64,000 nt of DNA from Planctomycetia bacterium (GTDB lineage: Bacteria; Planctomycetota; Planctomycetia; Pirellulales; JACPPG01): assembly GCA_016191115.1 (NCBI GenBank), contig JACPPG010000043.1, positions 1 through 64,000 on the forward strand. Reading direction: 5' to 3'. Each line of letters opens with the position of its first letter. The stretch's first letter is position 1. Positions 1 to 8,608 of this stretch are shown here, in pieces. The notes beneath the pieces are model-generated. The model worked only from the letters and a program-made list of their open reading frames with translations, did not search any database and was not told where the DNA came from. Both the position numbers and the translations under genes were made by a program.

Positions 1-309
1 GGACTGATGTTTCTTGATAAACTGGTTCATGGCGTTGCGTCTCCAGTAGAACGGATGGCCTTCACAAACCACCAAACTACCGTAGCGCAACGCCTCTTTC
101 CTCCCCTTTGGTTGCGGCCGCAGGCCGCGCTGTGCCCTCGGAGCCCTCGGTGGCCGGTTTCTTTTCCGGGCGTCGCTCGCTGTCGCTCCGGGCTTGTGGG
201 GTCGCTGATGCTGTCGTGCGTGCAGGCGACGGATGGTTGGCGTAGACTGTCGTGCGTCGATTGCGAAGGGGGACGCGCATCGGCGCACCACGGGAGCGAA
301 TGCAGACAC
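1..309. other. Left-edge non-coding stretch
   Basis: The reading frame of the following isomerase-like gene stays open through most of this stretch, but the translation upstream of the GTG at 310 is Arg/Pro/Ser-rich and resembles nothing in the family, so I treat it as non-coding leader. I see no promoter, RNA gene or clear repeat in it. Confidence 0.5.
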
Positions 310-1209
310 GTGATTCCGACCTTGTTCTCCGTGAGCTACGCCGGCTATTGGGGGCAGCACAAGCTGGACGTGTGCCAATTCCTGCGCAAGGCCGCGGCGC
401 TCGGCTATGCGGCGGTCGAGATCGGCGGCAAGCGGCCGCACCTGGCGCCGGGGGACTTTCGCGACGCGGCGAAGCTTGACGCGATCCGCGAGCTGGCCGC
501 CGAGCTCTCAATCGAGATTGCCACGATCGCGGGCTACACCGATTTCACGGCCGGCCGCGCGACGCCTGACATTCCGCTCGTCGAGATGCAGCTCGACTAC
601 GTGAGCGAGTTGGCGCGGATCGCCCGGCGACTGGGGGCAAAGATCGTTCGCGTATTCAGCGGTTACTCACACTCGGTGGCCGACTACCAGGGCGACTGGC
701 GAAAATGCGTCGGCGCGCTTCGCGAGGCGGCCGGTCGGGCCGCCGACGAGGGAATCGTGCTCGGCCTGCAGAATCATCACGATGTGGGGATCGCCGTCGA
801 GGCCTACGAGGAACTGCTGGACGAGGTGGATCATCCGAACCTGAAGACCATGTTCGACCCTTGGTCCGTGGCGCTAACCGGCGGCGATCTTGCGGAATCG
901 GCCCGGCGGTTGGCGCCGCGGATGGTGCAGACCACGCTGGCCGACTACGTGCGACACGAGCGGTTTGCCTACGACCCAGCCATCGTCAATTATCGCCGGC
1001 TCGATCCGCCGGCGCTGCGCGCCGTGCCGCTGGGGGAGGGTTTTCTCGACCTGCCGGCCTTCTTCGCCGGGCTGCGCGCCGGCGGATTCCGCGGCTACGT
1101 GGCCTACGAGATGTGTTCGCCCCTTCGCGGCGGCGGAAGCGAGGCCAATCTGGACGCGGCGGCGGCCAAGAGCCTGCGCGTGATCCAAGGTTTGATTTCC
1201 CAGGACTAA
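310..1209 (+). CDS. Sugar phosphate isomerase/epimerase-like TIM-barrel protein
   Basis: Probable metal-dependent sugar isomerase or epimerase of the xylose isomerase-like TIM-barrel (AP endonuclease 2) superfamily, cytosolic. The 299-residue product opens with a beta strand (IPTLFSVSYAGYWG) and shows the superfamily's spaced acidic and histidine positions: Glu37 in AAVEIGG, the QNHHD stretch at 154-158, Asp183 in MFDPW, and Glu267 in AYEM near the end, which is where the last metal ligand normally lies. I chose the GTG at 310 because homology begins there; the frame is open upstream but reads as low-complexity Arg/Pro sequence. The substrate cannot be told. It stands alone, with the next gene on the opposite strand ending 55 bases downstream. 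Confidence 0.8.
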   Translation: MIPTLFSVSYAGYWGQHKLDVCQFLRKAAALGYAAVEIGGKRPHLAPGDFRDAAKLDAIRELAAELSIEIATIAGYTDFTAGRATPDIPLVEMQLDYVSELARIARRLGAKIVRVFSGYSHSVADYQGDWRKCVGALREAAGRAADEGIVLGLQNHHDVGIAVEAYEELLDEVDHPNLKTMFDPWSVALTGGDLAESARRLAPRMVQTTLADYVRHERFAYDPAIVNYRRLDPPALRAVPLGEGFLDLPAFFAGLRAGGFRGYVAYEMCSPLRGGGSEANLDAAAAKSLRVIQGLISQD

Positions 1210-1264
1210 CCCTGCACTAAGAGGGTGGAGTCGGGCGTTGAGGAGAATCACTCCCTCTCTCAAG

Positions 1265-2044
1265 TCATCGGTTGCTGATTGCTTGGCCGCCGCGCGGCCG
1301 CCGCATCCAGTAGCGGACGCTCATCGCCCACGACACGGCCATGTAGTAGACCGGGTAGAACATCGACAGCGAGACAAGCTGTCTGGCGCCTGGACTACTG
1401 CCCGGGTGATCGCCCCAGTTCCACACGATGGCCACGAGTAGCGCGCCCCACACTGTTCCCAGCACGGTTGACAGCCGGTTCAGCGAGCCTGGCTGCGTCG
1501 GATACAGGTAACGCGCCGGGACGAAGGTCAGCGCCGAGAACGTCAGCAGTAGCGCCACCGTCGCCCACACCGGCGGCTGCATGGCGTACAGATAGAACGC
1601 CACCAGGTTCCAGTACGATGGGAATCCGAGGAAGAACCCGTCTTCGGTCTTGGCCGACACCTGGCAGAACCCGTAGGCGCTGGCCAACAGCGGCACCAAC
1701 AGCCACCCGCTCTGCTGCTCGGGAAGCAGGTCCGCCTGGTAGATGAGCAACAGCGGCAAGCAGGTGTAGTTCAAGAAGTCGACCAGGTCGTCGAGCCGCC
1801 GGCCGTCGAAGCCTGGCAGCACTTCCTTGACGCGGACGCGGCGGGCAAACCAGCCGTCGGTGGCGTCGATCACGATGCCGATCGCCATCAACAGGAAGGC
1901 GTCGCGAAACCGCAGCGGGTCGCTGCTTACGAGCACATAGGTGATGGCGCCCGCCACCACCAGGCCCATGCCGGTGTAGAGGTGCACGCCCCAGGCGTAC
2001 ACGTGCGTGGCGGAGAGGCGCGGGCGCTCGACATTGGTCAACAT
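1265..2044 (-). CDS. pcs: Phosphatidylcholine synthase-type CDP-alcohol phosphatidyltransferase
   Basis: Integral membrane enzyme of the CDP-alcohol phosphatidyltransferase family, 259 residues with about seven or eight hydrophobic segments. The catalytic motif is complete: Asp60, Asp63-Gly64, Ala67-Arg68, Gly81, Asp85 and Asp89. The 12-residue gap between the AR and the second Gly, containing VKEVLPGFDG, is the longer spacing I associate with bacterial phosphatidylcholine synthases (CDP-diacylglycerol + choline to phosphatidylcholine + CMP) rather than the 8-residue gap of PgsA or PssA. The upstream gene on the same strand is a choline transporter homologue, which supports choline as the substrate. 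A different alcohol acceptor remains possible. ATG start at 2044; a palindromic repeat separates it from the transporter. Confidence 0.8.
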   Translation of the reverse strand: MLTNVERPRLSATHVYAWGVHLYTGMGLVVAGAITYVLVSSDPLRFRDAFLLMAIGIVIDATDGWFARRVRVKEVLPGFDGRRLDDLVDFLNYTCLPLLLIYQADLLPEQQSGWLLVPLLASAYGFCQVSAKTEDGFFLGFPSYWNLVAFYLYAMQPPVWATVALLLTFSALTFVPARYLYPTQPGSLNRLSTVLGTVWGALLVAIVWNWGDHPGSSPGARQLVSLSMFYPVYYMAVSWAMSVRYWMRRPRGGQAISNR

Positions 2045-2106
2045 AATTGGACTCGATGGGTTCGGTTAAGGAGCACGGTCGGTTTTTCGCAGCGCGTCTC
2101 ATTCGA

Positions 2107-2180
2107 GAGGGCGAGGCTCCTGCCGAGCCGGTGCCGCCGGACGGTGATCGCATCGCGGCTCGGCGGGAGCCTCGCCCTCC
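2107..2180. repeat. Palindromic intergenic repeat, family P1, copy 1
   Basis: Two arms of about 24 bases (GAGGGCGAGGCTCC... and its complement ...GGAGCCTCGCCCTC) flank a loop of roughly 25 bases, giving a long GC-rich hairpin. A near-identical palindrome lies at 50171-50242. It sits in the 150-base gap between the transporter and the phosphatidylcholine synthase genes and could act as an mRNA-stabilising or attenuating hairpin, or be a REP-like mobile sequence. Confidence 0.85.
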
Positions 2181-2194
2181 CGTAGGCCGCATCT

Positions 2195-3760
2195 CTAGCC
2201 ATCGACTCTACCAAGAACACGCGGCGGGTCCCAGCCGGATGAGAGCCGCGAAACGACCGGCAGGACCACCAACCCCGCCACGGCGGCCAGCACGCGAACG
2301 GGGAAAACGCTCTCCCCGGTCGCCGGGTGGAGCCACCGCCCGGCGTCCTGACCGGCGAGCCGTGAAACGATCGCCCCGTAGTCCACCATGGCCGGCAGAC
2401 CCATGATCGCGATGCCGCCGGCCAGCCGCAGCACGAGCGACACGGCAAAGGCGGCCATCGAGCCCGTGCGGTTCGCCTTCGGGTCGAACATGGCCATGAC
2501 CAACTGCGGAAACAACAGGACGAACACCAGGTCGGCGGTGAAGAACCACAGGTCCGCGACACTTCGCACGGCCAGCGCCATCGCGGTGGCGGCCACGCCC
2601 AGCGCGACGATCGATCCGCGGATCATCCGTTGCAATTCGCTCGACGTGCCGCGGGGCATGAACAGGCGGTGGAAGATGTTCCAACTGAACATCGAGCCGG
2701 CCGATAGGATCGAGGCGCTAAAGCTCGACGTGACCGCGCCCACGATCGCGCCCAGCCCGAGCATGGCGACGGCATACGGCGCCGTCTGCCGCAGGAGCAT
2801 CGGTAGCGCCATCGCTGGATTGTTGTCGAGCACGATCCGTTGGCTGTCGTCCCAGCCTGTATAGGCGAAGGCGGCGATGCCCAGGATGACCGGCGGCACG
2901 GTCAAGGCGATCGTCAGGAATCCGGCGATCACCGAGTGCCACCGTGCTTTGGCGACCGTCTGGCACGACAGCACGCGCTGGAAGTAGCAGTTCCACGGGA
3001 TGCCACCGAGGATCAGCATGGCCGTCAGGTCCCACCACACGACGCGGCTGGCGAGCGGCCATTGCGAATCCCCGCCCAAGGGCGGCAGCGGCGCGGCCAG
3101 GCTGCCTAGCGCACTCGAGTAGTGATCCCACGTCGCCGCCAGGCCGCCGGTTTGCGCGAGCGCAAAGGGCAGAGCGGCCAGCATGCCGATCGGCACGAGC
3201 GCCAACTGAAACACATCGGTATAAGCCACCGACCACATGCCGCCGATGAACGTGTAGCAGGTGACAACGGCGGCCGAGGCGATGATGGCCGTCGAGAGAT
3301 CGATATTCAGGATCACGCCGCACGTGGCGCCGATGGCCACCAGCAGCTCCGCGCTCCAGAACAGCTCGCCCAACATGGCGGGCACGGCCAGCACCGCGGC
3401 CCACGTGCGGCCGAAGCGGGCCTCGAACGGGTCGATGAGCGTGGTGAACTCGAGCCGCCGCATCCGGCCGGCGAAAAACAGCCCACCCAGAACCAGGCTG
3501 AGACCAAAACACACGCCTCCCTGCAGACCCGAAGCCAGGCTGCGCTGCGTGTTTTCGACCGTGCCCAGGAGGTATCCGCCGTCGACCCAGGTGGCGGTGG
3601 TCGTGAGCACGGCGATCCACAAAGGCATCGTCCGGCCGGCGAGCATCAACTCGGCGGGCGCCTTGTGGCGGACCTTGCGGGCCGCCAGCCATCCGATCGC
3701 CAAAAAGACGGCGAACATCGCCCCCACGGTCGCCACGCCGCCCCAGAAGACGCCTTGCAT
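2195..3760 (-). CDS. Sodium:solute symporter, CHT-like choline transporter
   Basis: Na+-coupled transporter of the SSS (SLC5) family, 521 residues with 12-13 predicted membrane segments. Several stretches match animal high-affinity choline transporter CHT1 (SLC5A7) as I remember it: GGYLLGT, SLVLGGLFFA, a DPFEARFG loop, GELFWSAE, FIGGMWSVAYTDVFQL, GGIPWNCYFQRVLS and the DLVFVLLFPQL helix. That is much closer than to proline or glucose symporters. The next gene on the strand is a phosphatidylcholine synthase-type enzyme, which needs free choline, so import of choline for lipid synthesis is a coherent inference. The ATG at 3760 is preferred over the TTG just before it; GGAG lies 10 bases upstream. 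Confidence 0.85.
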   Translation of the reverse strand: MQGVFWGGVATVGAMFAVFLAIGWLAARKVRHKAPAELMLAGRTMPLWIAVLTTTATWVDGGYLLGTVENTQRSLASGLQGGVCFGLSLVLGGLFFAGRMRRLEFTTLIDPFEARFGRTWAAVLAVPAMLGELFWSAELLVAIGATCGVILNIDLSTAIIASAAVVTCYTFIGGMWSVAYTDVFQLALVPIGMLAALPFALAQTGGLAATWDHYSSALGSLAAPLPPLGGDSQWPLASRVVWWDLTAMLILGGIPWNCYFQRVLSCQTVAKARWHSVIAGFLTIALTVPPVILGIAAFAYTGWDDSQRIVLDNNPAMALPMLLRQTAPYAVAMLGLGAIVGAVTSSFSASILSAGSMFSWNIFHRLFMPRGTSSELQRMIRGSIVALGVAATAMALAVRSVADLWFFTADLVFVLLFPQLVMAMFDPKANRTGSMAAFAVSLVLRLAGGIAIMGLPAMVDYGAIVSRLAGQDAGRWLHPATGESVFPVRVLAAVAGLVVLPVVSRLSSGWDPPRVLGRVDG

Positions 3761-4105
3761 CAAGTCATCTCCGAGGGCGGTTTGGGAGCGCGGGAAGAGG
3801 GACGACGCGGCGGCGAAAGCCGCTTCAATATAGGTCGCGCCGCGAGGCAGTGATACGCGGTTTTGTCCGTCTCATACCAGCCCGAAGCGCCAGCGAGGGA
3901 ATGAGTCGCGCGTTACCTCGCTAGCGCTTCGGGCTAGTGTGTTGAGAGAAGTCATTAAACTGGAAGGGTTGCCGCGACGCGTTCGGTAACGAGCGACGTC
4001 GCGCGGCACGAGAGTTGCCCCTGCTTGAGGGCGCGGCGCGGCGCGAAATGGCTTCAGAGAAGTAATGTATGCTGAGATAGGGCCACCAACAGGAACCAAT
4101 CCACC
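3761..4105. other. Divergent intergenic region with a hairpin repeat
   Basis: This gap separates the divergent transporter and stress-type genes, so it should hold two promoters. The only structure I can see is the palindromic repeat at 3877-3937. I find no convincing -35/-10 pair or operator. Confidence 0.6.
3877..3937. repeat. Palindromic repeat, family P2 (AGCCCGAAGCGC)
   Basis: The arm CCAGCCCGAAGCGCCAGCGA at 3877 onwards is matched by a near-complement ending CGCTTCGGGCTAG at 3937, with a 13-base loop. The stem is about 24 bases with two mismatches. I recall the same core as a common dispersed repeat in Pirellulales genomes; only one copy is present here. Confidence 0.8.
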
Positions 4106-4630
4106 ATGACCACCAAAGCACAACTCGGTGAACCCATCCGCGTCGGAATCTTTTCCACCGTCCGTGAGGCCGATCAGGCCGTCGCGGGGCTCTTGAAGCT
4201 TGGGTTCACCAAGGACCAGATCACGGTCCTCTGCTCGGAGGATTGGAAGGCCGAGCACTTTCACGACTACCGCCATCAAGACCCGGCCGGCATGCACACG
4301 GTGAAAGCGGCCACGATCGGCGGCACGATCGGCGCCGTGCTCGGCGGCATGACCGCCGTGGTGGGAACGGTGGCCACCGGCGGCATCGGCCTCTTGGCCG
4401 GCGGCGGCGCCGCGGTGTGGGCCGGTGGGATCGTGGGTGGGCTGGTGGGCGCGATGATGACCCGCGGCGTCGAGAAGGAACTGGCCAACTACTACGACCA
4501 GGCGGTCGTCCGCGGCAAGATCCTGGTGGCCGCCGAGGACGAGAGCGAAAACCGCACGCGCACGCTGCCGGCCGCCGAGAAGGTGCTGCACGAAGCCGGC
4601 GCCGAGCCGGTCGCGCTGCCGGAAGGGTGA
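4106..4630 (+). CDS. General stress protein 17M-like small protein with Gly-rich hydrophobic core
   Basis: A 174-residue protein. The first 55 residues (IRVGIFSTVREADQAVAGLL...ITVLCSED) form a compact alpha/beta module like the N-terminal domain of general stress protein 17M and DUF1269-type proteins, in which a short strand is followed by a helix that carries A-D-x-A-V. Residues about 70-118 are a Gly/Ala-rich hydrophobic stretch of the kind found in glycine-zipper proteins and could span or insert in a membrane. The C-terminal 50 residues include a second strand-helix (VVRGKILVAAE..AEKVLHEAGAE), also typical of this family. Biochemical role unknown. It is monocistronic and divergent from the transporter. 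Confidence 0.7.
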   Translation: MTTKAQLGEPIRVGIFSTVREADQAVAGLLKLGFTKDQITVLCSEDWKAEHFHDYRHQDPAGMHTVKAATIGGTIGAVLGGMTAVVGTVATGGIGLLAGGGAAVWAGGIVGGLVGAMMTRGVEKELANYYDQAVVRGKILVAAEDESENRTRTLPAAEKVLHEAGAEPVALPEG

Positions 4631-4720
4631 GCCGCTGCGTGGGTGTCAAGCGAAGCGAGATTCGTCGAGGCGGCATGTCCGCCACGTGGCCGCGGCGGCT
4701 AAGCATGCGGACGCCGGCCC

Positions 4721-6478
4721 TCAGAACACGAACTCGCCGCGGAGGAAGAAGCTGTCGAAGCCGAGGATGTTCGAATCGTCCAACAGCGGTTGCGAGTTGC
4801 TGCCCACTTCTTGCAGGCCCAGGTCCCACCAGGTTTGCAGGTTCCAGCCGCCCGACAGGGCCAATCGCGGCAGCACCCTCCACGTGGCGCCGATCTCCAG
4901 CTCGGCGACCGGGACGATCCGCGAATCGCGGGCCGACAGCGTGGTCCTGATCGGGTTCGTTTCGTCGAAGGCCGAGCTCGAGTTCGAGATGTACTGCGCG
5001 ACGTTGCCCACCAAGAGCGAGCCGGCGCCCTTGGCATACAGCGACCATCGGCCGTTGGGGCCGAAGTAGCGGCGGCCTTGTAGCCCCATGCGCGGGCCGA
5101 AGCCGGTGAACTTGTTGCTCGACGCGGCGATCGTCTCCGAGCCAACCGAAGGGCTGCTCGGGATCACGTCCGAATTGATGAAGTGATTGATCGACCCGAT
5201 CCGCAGGCCGCCGAACCACCGCAGGTCCCACGGCGGGCAACCGGGGCCACAACAGTCGCCGCAGCTAGCATTGAAGAAAAACGGCCGGATGAAGTCCAGG
5301 TCCCATACATTGACGTTCAATCGCAGGCTGGTGTTGATCACGTCGCCCGGATTGGTCGTGCTGTTGCACAGGAAGTCGCAGTAGGCGGTGTTGCTCGTGG
5401 CCGTGCCACTTTTGCGGTCGATGCCGTTAAAATTGGAGTACGTGAAGCGGACCTCGTCGCCGCAGCGGGCATTGCGAAAGCCAAGATACGTGCGGAACCC
5501 GCCCTGGTAACCGGGGTCGAAGTTGATCCGGTCGCCGGTCGTAGTGGTCGTGGATCCGTTCTGCGAAGTGACGGTCCGCGTCAGGGCGGCGCTCTCGCTG
5601 AAGCGCGGGCGAATCCACAGGGCCTCGCCGCCGGCGACGACGGTCCACATCTTGCCTGGGATCAGACAGCCATCGCCACAGCCGTATCCGTCGTAACCAC
5701 CGCCGTAGGGATCGCCATCGTAGCCGCCACCGTAACCGCCGTCGAAGCCGCCCTCGTAATCGCCGTAGGGCATGAACTCTTCATCGCCGGCGTAGCCGCC
5801 GCCGTAGCCGGGAGCAGGCATCCCCTCAGGCGCCACGATCGCCTCGGGCGGGGGCGCGGCTGGTTCGGTTCCTTCGGCATGCCAGCCGAGCGTGCGGCGC
5901 GGCACACGCGCCGGGTGGTAGTTGGGATTGGCGCCCTCGTAAAACGCCGACCCAGCCGCCTGGCGGTAGGTCGTCTTCGGCCGCGGCTTGCTACTCGTCT
6001 TGCGCGTGCTCTTGGGCTCGGGCAGCGGCCCGGGCTCTTCCGTCGGTTCGTCCTCGGCGGCAGTCCGCACGGCGCGCTGCATCGCGGCGGAATCGCGCTT
6101 CAATTGCGGGGCCGGGGGACCGCGTTTCGATGCCGTCGCGCGCGAGAGCGGCTGCGCCGGTGCGGTCGCGGCGCCTCGATCGGCATGGTGCGTGGTGGCT
6201 GACCGCGCCTCCGCGGTCGCGGAGGAAGCGGTTCGGCTCGTGCTTGCTCGCGGACCGCTCGCCGTGCCGCGGGTTGGTTGGTCAGCGTCCGATTTGTCGG
6301 CCTTGGGCAGCGGGTCGGGTATCACCAACAGCGGCTCGGCGACGTCCTCGGCGGCCGACTCGGCGAATGCCTCGGCGGCGCGACCGGATGTCTTGGCCGG
6401 TTTGTCGGCCGCCGCGCACGGGGCAGCGAACGTCGTCGTTGCAGCGACGACGAGCAACGCACGCAGGAAACGGCTCAT
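4721..6478 (-). CDS. BBP7-family outer membrane beta-barrel protein
   Basis: Exported outer-membrane protein of 585 residues. The signal peptide is MSRFLRALLVVAATTTFAAP, cut near AAA-DK; the ATG at 6478 has AGGTGTAGG just upstream, while the frame's upstream extension has no signal peptide. Residues about 25-235 are Ala/Pro/Arg/Glu-rich and probably disordered, then a run of Gly-Tyr-Asp repeats ends in a Cys pair (GYGCGDGCLIPG). The C-terminal half, starting at WTVVAGGEALWIRP, is built from alternating strands with RFTYSNF, GLRIGSINHF and LSGGWNLQTWW and ends in a Phe (ILGFDSFFLRGEFVF), the usual barrel sorting end. This architecture is that of the planctomycete BBP7 proteins. Its cargo or structural role is unknown. 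Confidence 0.85.
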   Translation of the reverse strand: MSRFLRALLVVAATTTFAAPCAAADKPAKTSGRAAEAFAESAAEDVAEPLLVIPDPLPKADKSDADQPTRGTASGPRASTSRTASSATAEARSATTHHADRGAATAPAQPLSRATASKRGPPAPQLKRDSAAMQRAVRTAAEDEPTEEPGPLPEPKSTRKTSSKPRPKTTYRQAAGSAFYEGANPNYHPARVPRRTLGWHAEGTEPAAPPPEAIVAPEGMPAPGYGGGYAGDEEFMPYGDYEGGFDGGYGGGYDGDPYGGGYDGYGCGDGCLIPGKMWTVVAGGEALWIRPRFSESAALTRTVTSQNGSTTTTTGDRINFDPGYQGGFRTYLGFRNARCGDEVRFTYSNFNGIDRKSGTATSNTAYCDFLCNSTTNPGDVINTSLRLNVNVWDLDFIRPFFFNASCGDCCGPGCPPWDLRWFGGLRIGSINHFINSDVIPSSPSVGSETIAASSNKFTGFGPRMGLQGRRYFGPNGRWSLYAKGAGSLLVGNVAQYISNSSSAFDETNPIRTTLSARDSRIVPVAELEIGATWRVLPRLALSGGWNLQTWWDLGLQEVGSNSQPLLDDSNILGFDSFFLRGEFVF

Positions 6479-6712
6479 CCTACACCTCGAAACAGCGTAC
6501 CTCTTCGTGGCGGCGGCGCAAGCACGACCTGGCCGCGCGCCATCCTGGTCTGGCAATACGGAATAGTTTTCGGCACCCGCATAGTCTGCCCTTGCGGATT
6601 TCTCGCTAAAACCGGAAAGGATTCGCCGGACCGCCCAGTATGACACAAGGGCGCGCCAGAGATGCAAGCACCAAGAGGATCGCCGCGACCCGCCGCACGA
6701 GAAACGCGGGCC

Positions 6713-7474
6713 TTACGCCTGCACGCGGCGCCGCGCCAACTGGCGCCTGGCCGCCACGGTCGCCGTCGCCGCCAGTGCGATAGCAGCCAGCACAAGCGTC
6801 GATGGCTCCGGCGTCGGCTGCGTGTTTTGCGTCACGAGCTGTTGCCCCGGCGAGCCGCGACCCCGGCAGAACGCGGCGGCCCCGGTCAGCGCGACGGTCG
6901 TCTCCCGCAGGTCTTGCGGCGTGAGCGTCTGGTGCATGACCGTGCCGTTGGAGAACGTGACGTCGAAGGTGGCCCAGCGGCTCGAGTCGGTGCCGCTCAC
7001 CAGCGCGTCGCGGAAGTTGGTCAGGCTCAGCCCGTGGTCGGCATTGCGGTCGACGTCGACGCGAAACCCGAACTGGGTGCCAGGCAGGAAGTTGGCCAAG
7101 GAGAGTGACGCGGTCTCCAAGCCCGCGTGCAGGCCCGGCGTGTCGCCGGGCGAGAAATCAATCACGCGCGCCGGTGTGGACTGCGGCAGGAAGATCAACG
7201 ACCCGAAGCTGAACGTCGTGTTGCCGAGTGACAGCGTGAAATCGGTGATGTCCACCGAGGTCGACAGGTTCGTTAGCTCGATGAGCGGCCGGTCGGCGGC
7301 TACCGCCAACTGCGTTTGCGTCAGCCACGGCGAAAGGTTGAAGAGGTCGATCCCTTCACCGATGCGGATGCTGTAGCCAATCGTGTCCTGGGCGCGGGCC
7401 AACGGCGCGCCGGTCAGCGAAAGAACGACCGCGAGGCAGGCCAGCGGCCAGACCTTGGCGAACGACGCAAACAT
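6713..7474 (-). CDS. PEP-CTERM secreted protein
   Basis: A 253-residue exported protein with an N-terminal signal peptide (FAKVWPLACLAVVLSLTGAP) and a C-terminal PEP-CTERM tail: TPEPST, then a hydrophobic stretch (LVLAAIALAATATVAA), then an Arg-rich end (RRQLARRRVQA). Such tails are recognised by an exosortase and removed on the way to the cell surface or matrix. The middle is strand-rich with no recognised enzyme domain (SIRIGEGIDLFNLSP, TDFTLSLGNTTFSFG). ATG at 7474 is preferred over an upstream in-frame ATG because it gives a clean signal peptide. No exosortase gene is in the window. Confidence 0.8.
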   Translation of the reverse strand: MFASFAKVWPLACLAVVLSLTGAPLARAQDTIGYSIRIGEGIDLFNLSPWLTQTQLAVAADRPLIELTNLSTSVDITDFTLSLGNTTFSFGSLIFLPQSTPARVIDFSPGDTPGLHAGLETASLSLANFLPGTQFGFRVDVDRNADHGLSLTNFRDALVSGTDSSRWATFDVTFSNGTVMHQTLTPQDLRETTVALTGAAAFCRGRGSPGQQLVTQNTQPTPEPSTLVLAAIALAATATVAARRQLARRRVQA

Positions 7475-8005
7475 GTTTGGTGCCTTGTTTCGTTCCCGAA
7501 GCAGTTGCTGCGGGTGAAACATCCGGTGGCCCTGTTCCGTTGACCGACCGGACTTACTGCTGTTCCGCGTGCCCTTCCTGCGCGCGACGCAAAATCCTCC
7601 GAGTGATTTCCTGGAGTGCTACGGTGCTCTTGCTGCCGCTCGATGGGATGCGGACGCGGCGGTTAGCGCGCGTCCGAGAACGCTTGCGCAAACGTCGGGA
7701 CGGTCGAGTTGCGAGAAGAAGCTCGCGGAGACAGTGCGCCGCGGCAATTCATCGCCGTGCTCGTCGTCGGGCGGTCACATCCCGTGACGGAGACTGGCAG
7801 AAGAGTTGCAGTAGCGACCTTTCAAGAGCGACGGCTCTTGGCAAGGCAGTACGAGAATGCCCGCCGAAAGAGCCTATCCCGATAGTAACCGCATGGCCCA
7901 AGGGGTCAAGGAAATTGCCTAGGGTATACAACCCAAGCGAGGTCACGAAGTTTCGCGGCACTTCCGGAAAAGCGCGGCGCATCGGGGACGATCCCTATAG
8001 CCGGA
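7475..8005. other. Non-coding gap with nothing recognised
   Basis: About 530 bases upstream of the PEP-CTERM gene and before the VanZ-like gene. Frames here are short and read as Arg/Ser-rich shadow sequence. A small hairpin (CAAGAGC with its complement) lies near 7825. I recognise no gene, RNA or mobile element. Confidence 0.5.
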
Positions 8006-8087
8006 ATGGGGGAGTCGAAGATTTATCAAACCGGACAACCAGCACTCGGCCGCGGACGATTCCAGCGACCGGACCCCTCTACCCAGG

Positions 8088-8224
8088 GCCGTTCACAGAT
8101 TCAAGCTTGCCGGCGGCGCACCGGCGGGAAAGTGGGACAGGCACCGAGACGCAACGTTGGTCTGAAAGGACTTGCGCTGTTTATGCTCGGAGCCAGTCCC
8201 ATTTTCCCGCCTCGCCATTTTGAA
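8088..8224 (+). repeat. 137-base repeat, family P3, copy A
   Basis: Nearly identical to the sequence at 34261-34397 in inverted orientation. Both begin GCCGTTCACAGATTCAAG and end CGCCATTTTGAA. Inside is a palindrome whose arms are GGCGGGAAAATGGGAC (one mismatch in this copy) and GTCCCATTTTCCCGCC, with imperfectly paired GGCACCGAG and CTCGGAGCC further in. The design resembles REP/BIME sequences mobilised by RAYT transposases, but no such transposase gene is present here. The repeat runs into the front of the VanZ-like gene. Confidence 0.9.
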
Positions 8225-8542
8225 TTGCTGCTTGAGGATCAAAAGTTCGTCGTGGGGGGCGACAAGCTTTTGCACTTTGCCGCCTATGCGATCCTGGGCG
8301 GCTTGATGTTTCTGGCGGTGCGGTTGCATCGCCCGACGGCTACCGCGGCAGCGGCGCTATCTCAGTGCGCCGCGGTGGCGGTCATGGCTGTTATCTCGGG
8401 CTTCTTGGACGAAATCTCTCAACCGCTGACCGGCCGCGATTTGGACTGGCGCGACCTCGTGGCCGATGCGGCCGGCGCGGTGGCGGGGGCGGTAGCAATC
8501 GCCTTGTGGTTTTCGCGCGCGGCATCGCCGGAGGACACGTGA
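8183..8542 (+). CDS. VanZ-like family protein, front replaced or truncated by a repeat
   Basis: Small membrane protein of the VanZ-like family. The family signature is complete from residue 25 onward: DKLLHFAAYAILGGLMFLAV, then SGFLDEISQPLTGRDLDWRD with the conserved DE..Q...GR...D..AD..G pattern, and a final membrane helix. What is missing is the usual first membrane segment. In its place the open frame reads through the 137-base repeat at 8088-8224, so the first residues of any product come from repeat sequence. The frame is open back to 8006; I picked the ATG at 8183, with AAAGGA 13 bases upstream, as the nearest start, but the true start is uncertain and the gene may be a 5'-truncated remnant. 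Confidence 0.6.
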   Translation: MLGASPIFPPRHFELLLEDQKFVVGGDKLLHFAAYAILGGLMFLAVRLHRPTATAAAALSQCAAVAVMAVISGFLDEISQPLTGRDLDWRDLVADAAGAVAGAVAIALWFSRAASPEDT

Positions 8543-8608
8543 GGGGCGACTCGCGAGCGATGTGTGGCACTGGCCCCGCCAGTTGCCGGGCTATTGGCCT
8601 TAGGCTCG

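Noticed and set aside
7..309. Extension of the first gene 100 codons upstream
   Set aside because: The translation is Arg/Pro/Ser-rich and unlike the sugar isomerase family; homology starts at the GTG at 310.
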